From Caryophanales bacterium UBA7476 (GTDB lineage Bacteria; Bacillota_I; Bacilli_A; RF39; UBA660), in the NCBI GenBank assembly GCA_002477275.1, contig DLOU01000039.1, positions 1 through 17,671 on the forward strand: DNA of 17,671 nt. The letters are read 5' to 3'. Both the position numbers and the translations under genes were made by a program. The notes beneath the pieces were generated by a model, which was given only the letters and a program-made list of their open reading frames with translations, was not told the DNA's origin and searched no databases. Shown here piece after piece: positions 14,725 to 17,671 of this stretch (position 1 is its first letter; each line of letters starts with the position of its first letter).

Positions 14725-15618
14725 TTATTTTTTATAAATATATGCACTTGAAGGTCTTATGTCTTCAGATTTCATAGTATGTTTTTCAATTTGATATTTT
14801 ATAAATAAATTTTCTATATAATCATTACAACAAGCATATAAATACCATTCATATTCCATCATACACATGCCATCTTTATTTAATAGATTATTAAAAATAA
14901 TTGAATATAATTTTCCTGCAAAAACTTTATCATCAAAATAATCAATTATATTAGATAAATTTATGTAATCATATTTTTTGTCAAGTGTCTGAACTAGTTC
15001 TGTTAAATCTCCACCTACATATTTAATTTTACTGGTTTCAATTCTTTGCTTTAAAATATTATAATTTTCTTCACTTTCCAAATAGGGAACATTTCTTTTT
15101 ACTCTATTTATACTTGAATTTGTATCAAAAAATAAGTAATAAAATACATAATTGCTTCTAAATACATAATCCCAAAATTCTTTTACATTTTTATCATCAA
15201 TATTTGAACTTACTTTTTCATACATTATCTCTGAATCTTTAAGTTTAGTTATTGGATTAAATAATTTAAGATATTCCTCATATGAAATGTTTTTTATTGC
15301 ATATTTTTTTAAATTTAAAAAATAATATGATAATTTGTTTATATCAAATACATCAACGTTTTTAGCACCTTTAAATATTGCTGATAAAGCCTGATCACCA
15401 GCTCCTATTACAGTTAAAACATCTTTATTTTCAAAGTCAAATAACTCGTAGTATTCAGATATATTTTCATTTGTAAATCTAAACAATTGAGTCATTTCTG
15501 TAAACCCCTCAAAGTTTTCAAAGAAAGCATCTTCATCGATTAACATTTCTTTTGTTGAATTAACTAATTTAACTGCTTTTTGAAAATCTTCTTTTGCATT
15601 AAGAATAATCTCTTTCAT
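14725..15618 (-). CDS. DUF3419/BtaA-like SAM-dependent transferase family protein
   Basis: Protein of 297 residues with a Rossmann-type SAM site: strand VLTVIGAGDQALSAIF (67-82, glycine loop I71-GAGDQ76), acidic D92 in VFDIN at the end of the next strand, and YDYINLSNIIDYF later. The order and the GDQ-A-x-x-A/I and FDIN-x-L-S steps fit DUF3419 proteins, whose best-known member BtaA moves a 3-amino-3-carboxypropyl group from SAM to diacylglycerol for betaine lipids. The bacterial short members, like this one, are of unknown role, so I give no gene name. No signal peptide or membrane segment. ATG 15618 follows AAAGGAAG at about eight bases. It is first in a unit with the TPR-MazF-like gene. Confidence 0.72.
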   Translation of the reverse strand: MKEIILNAKEDFQKAVKLVNSTKEMLIDEDAFFENFEGFTEMTQLFRFTNENISEYYELFDFENKDVLTVIGAGDQALSAIFKGAKNVDVFDINKLSYYFLNLKKYAIKNISYEEYLKLFNPITKLKDSEIMYEKVSSNIDDKNVKEFWDYVFRSNYVFYYLFFDTNSSINRVKRNVPYLESEENYNILKQRIETSKIKYVGGDLTELVQTLDKKYDYINLSNIIDYFDDKVFAGKLYSIIFNNLLNKDGMCMMEYEWYLYACCNDYIENLFIKYQIEKHTMKSEDIRPSSAYIYKK

Positions 15619-15645
15619 ACTAGATGCTTCCTTTCAATGAGTAAT

Positions 15646-15673
15646 ATTTTAACATATTTTTAATTAAAAGCAA
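15646..15673 (-). promoter_or_regulatory. Promoter of the DUF3419/TPR-MazF unit
   Basis: On the minus strand: TTGCTT (15668-15673), 16 bases ending in TGT, then TAAAAT (15646-15651). It overlaps the last codons of the upstream membrane-protein gene, so read-through from that gene is also possible. Confidence 0.55.
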
Positions 15674-16040
15674 GTTCAATATTTAAATCATTATCAACAA
15701 TAGAAATATATAGAAAAATAAAGCCTGATATGGCAATAAGAAGAGAGCCTAAAAAAGATAAATAAACCAAATCCCTTTTCTTTTTAGAATCATTAGGTTT
15801 TAATTCTCTTATAGAATCAATAGAGTCTTTTAAAAAATATAAATATACAATAATTAGAATTATAAATATAAGAGTAGTTAATTTTCTATATTCATCTTTA
15901 CTTTTTAAATCATGGTTAACAAAATATTTTCTTTCTAAATGATTAGAATAAAAACTCATAAAAATAATACCAATATATAATATCCATATTTTATCCTCTG
16001 TATTTAATTGTTTCAGTCTTTTATTAATATCATTATTCAT
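15660..16040 (-). CDS. Hypothetical three-helix membrane protein
   Basis: Unrecognised protein of 126 residues with three hydrophobic segments, near residues 17-32, 53-70 and 91-115, separated by lysine-rich loops (SKKKRD at about 84-89). By the positive-inside rule the second loop is cytoplasmic. No Shine-Dalgarno site precedes ATG 16040; a TATAAT box lies five bases before it on the minus strand, so the message may be leaderless. No terminator follows before the promoter of the DUF3419 unit, so the three minus-strand genes may be partly co-transcribed. Confidence 0.65.
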   Translation of the reverse strand: MNNDINKRLKQLNTEDKIWILYIGIIFMSFYSNHLERKYFVNHDLKSKDEYRKLTTLIFIILIIVYLYFLKDSIDSIRELKPNDSKKKRDLVYLSFLGSLLIAISGFIFLYISIVDNDLNIELAFN

Positions 16041-16045
16041 ACTAA

Positions 16046-16051
16046 ATTATA
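16046..16051 (-). promoter_or_regulatory. Candidate -10 of a leaderless message
   Basis: TATAAT on the minus strand ends five bases before the ATG at 16040, which puts the RNA start at or next to the start codon. There is no convincing -35 at 16-18 bases and no TGn, and such hexamers are common in AT-rich DNA. Confidence 0.35.
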
Positions 16052-16137
16052 TGAAAAAAAATAATACATATTATATTAATAAAATGATAATAATAATAGT
16101 AGTTTACATTTATTTACATATAGTTTTATCTATTGTT

Positions 16138-16166
16138 TTGTAAAGTAATATTAGTAATGTTATAAT
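16138..16166 (+). promoter_or_regulatory. Promoter of the alpha/beta hydrolase-HD unit
   Basis: TTGTAA (16138-16143), 17 bases ending in TGT, then TATAAT (16161-16166). The RNA start would be near 16173, about 12 bases before the ATG. Confidence 0.65.
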
Positions 16167-16184
16167 TTTGTTGGATGTGGTAGT

Positions 16185-17129
16185 ATGAGATATTATATAT
16201 ATATAATAATAGGTGCCTTAATTTTACTTTTTATTTTCTATGTTTATTGCTCCTTAATATTAATAAAGGAAGGTTTAATTAAATCTACTAGTAAAAAGAA
16301 AACTAATTCTAGAAAAAAAGAGTTATTTCACAGAAGTGAAAATGCTAATAAAAAGTTAAGACAAAATAAAATAGATAATGTTGATTTTTTAGATAAAAAT
16401 CCATTTGATAAAGTAGAAATTAATTCATATGGATATAAATTAATTGCTGATTTATTTACAGGAAAAAATAATGTTTGGGTTATTATGATTCATGGTTATT
16501 TAGGAAAAAAAGAAGAAATGATACATATGGCAAAATATTATTATGATAGAGGCTATAATGTATTACTTCCTGATTTAAGAAGCCATGGTGAAAGTGAAGG
16601 AAAATACATTGGAATGGGATATACAGATAGGCTTGATATTCTTAATTGGATTAAGTTTATTACTGATAGAGATAAAAATGCTAAAATAATACTTCATGGG
16701 CATTCAATGGGAGCAGCTACAACATTATTTACTGCTGGTGAAAAACCAAAAAATTTAGTGTGCTGTATTTCAGATTGTTCTTACACTAGTGTCTATGATA
16801 TTTTTGGATCACAGCTAAAAATGTTATATCAATTACCTAGTTTTCCAATTTTAGATATAGCAAGTTTCATATTTAAAGTATTTTTTCATGGATACGGTTT
16901 TAGAAAAGCAAATGTCATTAATTTTACTAAAAATATAGAAGCACCAGTACTATTTATTCATGGAACAAAAGATACATTGCTTCCATATAAAATGTGTGAT
17001 ATACTTTATGATGCATGTAGTAGTAAAAAAGACAAAAGATTTTTTGAAGCAGGACATGCTCAAAGTGAATTAGAAGATGAAGAAAAATATTTTGATGTAA
17101 TATTTGAATTTATAGATAAATTTATATAG
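16185..17129 (+). CDS. Membrane-anchored alpha/beta hydrolase
   Basis: Protein of 314 residues: one N-terminal membrane segment (about 4-27), a basic linker rich in Lys and Ser (32-62), then an alpha/beta hydrolase fold. The triad is visible: S174 in GHSMG, D263 in HGTKDTLLP and H291 in AGHAQS. The HGYLG block (103-107) gives the oxyanion hole and DLRSHGESEG follows it. The layout matches the YfhR/BEM46-like serine hydrolases of Firmicutes, which have unknown natural substrates (esterase or acyl-hydrolase type). With the basic linker next to the anchor, the side of the membrane the enzyme faces is uncertain; a positive cytoplasmic flank favours an inside domain. The ribosome site is weak (GGATGTGG) and the leader short. 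It is followed after 16 bases by the HD gene. Confidence 0.87.
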   Translation: MRYYIYIIIGALILLFIFYVYCSLILIKEGLIKSTSKKKTNSRKKELFHRSENANKKLRQNKIDNVDFLDKNPFDKVEINSYGYKLIADLFTGKNNVWVIMIHGYLGKKEEMIHMAKYYYDRGYNVLLPDLRSHGESEGKYIGMGYTDRLDILNWIKFITDRDKNAKIILHGHSMGAATTLFTAGEKPKNLVCCISDCSYTSVYDIFGSQLKMLYQLPSFPILDIASFIFKVFFHGYGFRKANVINFTKNIEAPVLFIHGTKDTLLPYKMCDILYDACSSKKDKRFFEAGHAQSELEDEEKYFDVIFEFIDKFI

Positions 17130-17145
17130 ATATAAAGGAGGAAGT

Positions 17146-17640
17146 ATGAATAATATAGTAAAAAAAGAAAAATATGCTGAGATAGTGAAAACTTATGCTT
17201 CTGACATACTTTCTTCAGAAAGATTTAAAATTCAAAAGAATTTTGTTCAACATGGTAAATTTAGTGTTTATGAACATGAAGTTTTAGTTGCTTTAACTTG
17301 TTTATCAATATGTGATAAGTTTGATATAGATGTTGATAGAAAGAGTTTAGTTAGAGGAGCACTTCTTCATGATTATTTTTTATATGATTGGCATGATAAT
17401 GACCCTAGTCATAGACTTCATGGTTTTACTCATGCGGATACTGCTTTAAGAAACGCATGTAATGATTTTGAATTAAATGATATAGAAAAAGATATGATAT
17501 ATTGTCATATGTTTCCTTTAAATATATTTAGAGTTCCAAAGTATAATGAAAGTCTAATATTATGTGTTGCAGATAAAATTTCTGCTTTTAAAGAGACAAT
17601 TATTAATATATTTTTAAAAGTTTCAAAATACACGATTTAG
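17146..17640 (+). CDS. HD-domain phosphohydrolase
   Basis: Protein of 164 residues with an HD metal-binding core: H44 in YEHEVLVAL, H75-D76 in GALLHDYFLYDW, histidines at 92, 96 and 121, and D143 in LCVADKISAFKET. These residues would bind one or two metal ions for phosphate ester hydrolysis, as in nucleotidases and cyclic nucleotide phosphodiesterases. The substrate is unknown. The LLHDYFLYDWH stretch is typical of small Firmicute HD proteins. ATG 17146 is set by AAAGGAGG just upstream, the strongest ribosome site in this unit. It is co-transcribed with the alpha/beta hydrolase. The last codons and TAG stop form part of the terminator stem. Confidence 0.87.
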   Translation: MNNIVKKEKYAEIVKTYASDILSSERFKIQKNFVQHGKFSVYEHEVLVALTCLSICDKFDIDVDRKSLVRGALLHDYFLYDWHDNDPSHRLHGFTHADTALRNACNDFELNDIEKDMIYCHMFPLNIFRVPKYNESLILCVADKISAFKETIINIFLKVSKYTI

Positions 17641-17649
17641 TGTATTTTT
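17625..17649 (+). terminator. Terminator overlapping the end of the HD gene
   Basis: AAAATACAC (17625-17633) pairs perfectly over 9 bp with GTGTATTTT (17640-17648) around GATTTA, and the T run extends to 17649. The TAG stop (17638-17640) spans the loop and the first base of the 3' arm. Confidence 0.82.
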
Positions 17650-17671
17650 AGTTAGTGTAGAATAAGTGTGG

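Overview
The window is a very AT-rich, gene-dense bacterial chromosome segment. Strong Shine-Dalgarno sites (AAAGGAG, GGTGAT), a T-box leader, a class B sortase, a Gat amidotransferase operon and a lipobox lipoprotein point to a low-GC Gram-positive (Bacillota, possibly a gut Bacilli lineage close to the Mollicutes). The exact taxon is inference. Trp is written TGG. Of the 17 genes, 11 stop at TAA, 6 at TAG and none at TGA. I see no insertion sequence, prophage, tRNA, rRNA or CRISPR array.

Layout. 1-3240 holds envelope genes: a PAP2 lipid phosphatase (+), then on the minus strand a CarD-like regulator, and a two-gene unit of an SGNH hydrolase with a pilin-like membrane N-terminus followed by a class B sortase. 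At 3360-4685 lies an acidic orphan protein of 441 residues. At 4688-9921 is the asparagine decoding operon: a consensus promoter, an Asn-type T-box leader, then gatC, gatA, gatB and aspS, tightly packed. At 9922-10332 is a non-coding stretch with its own promoter and a large predicted RNA fold closed by a 12-bp long-range helix. At 10333-12910 are a metallophosphoesterase and a lipoprotein with an HEINH zinc-protease motif, each with its own promoter. At 12935-16040, on the minus strand, are a small membrane protein with a TTG start, a two-gene unit (DUF3419-type SAM-dependent protein, then a TPR protein with a MazF/PemK-like domain) and a three-helix membrane protein. At 16185-17640 are a membrane-anchored alpha/beta hydrolase and an HD-domain protein in one unit.

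How the genes work together. AspRS, probably non-discriminating, and GatCAB would make Asn-tRNA(Asn) by charging tRNA(Asn) with Asp and amidating it; the T-box reads uncharged tRNA(Asn) and sets expression of the whole set. The sortase and SGNH pair looks like a surface-modification module. The most novel items are the structured RNA after aspS, the TPR-MazF-like protein paired with a DUF3419 protein, and the pilin-like/Ser-rich/SGNH fusion next to a sortase. Intrinsic terminators repeatedly start inside the coding sequence, and most promoters carry a TGn extended -10, both signs of a compact genome.
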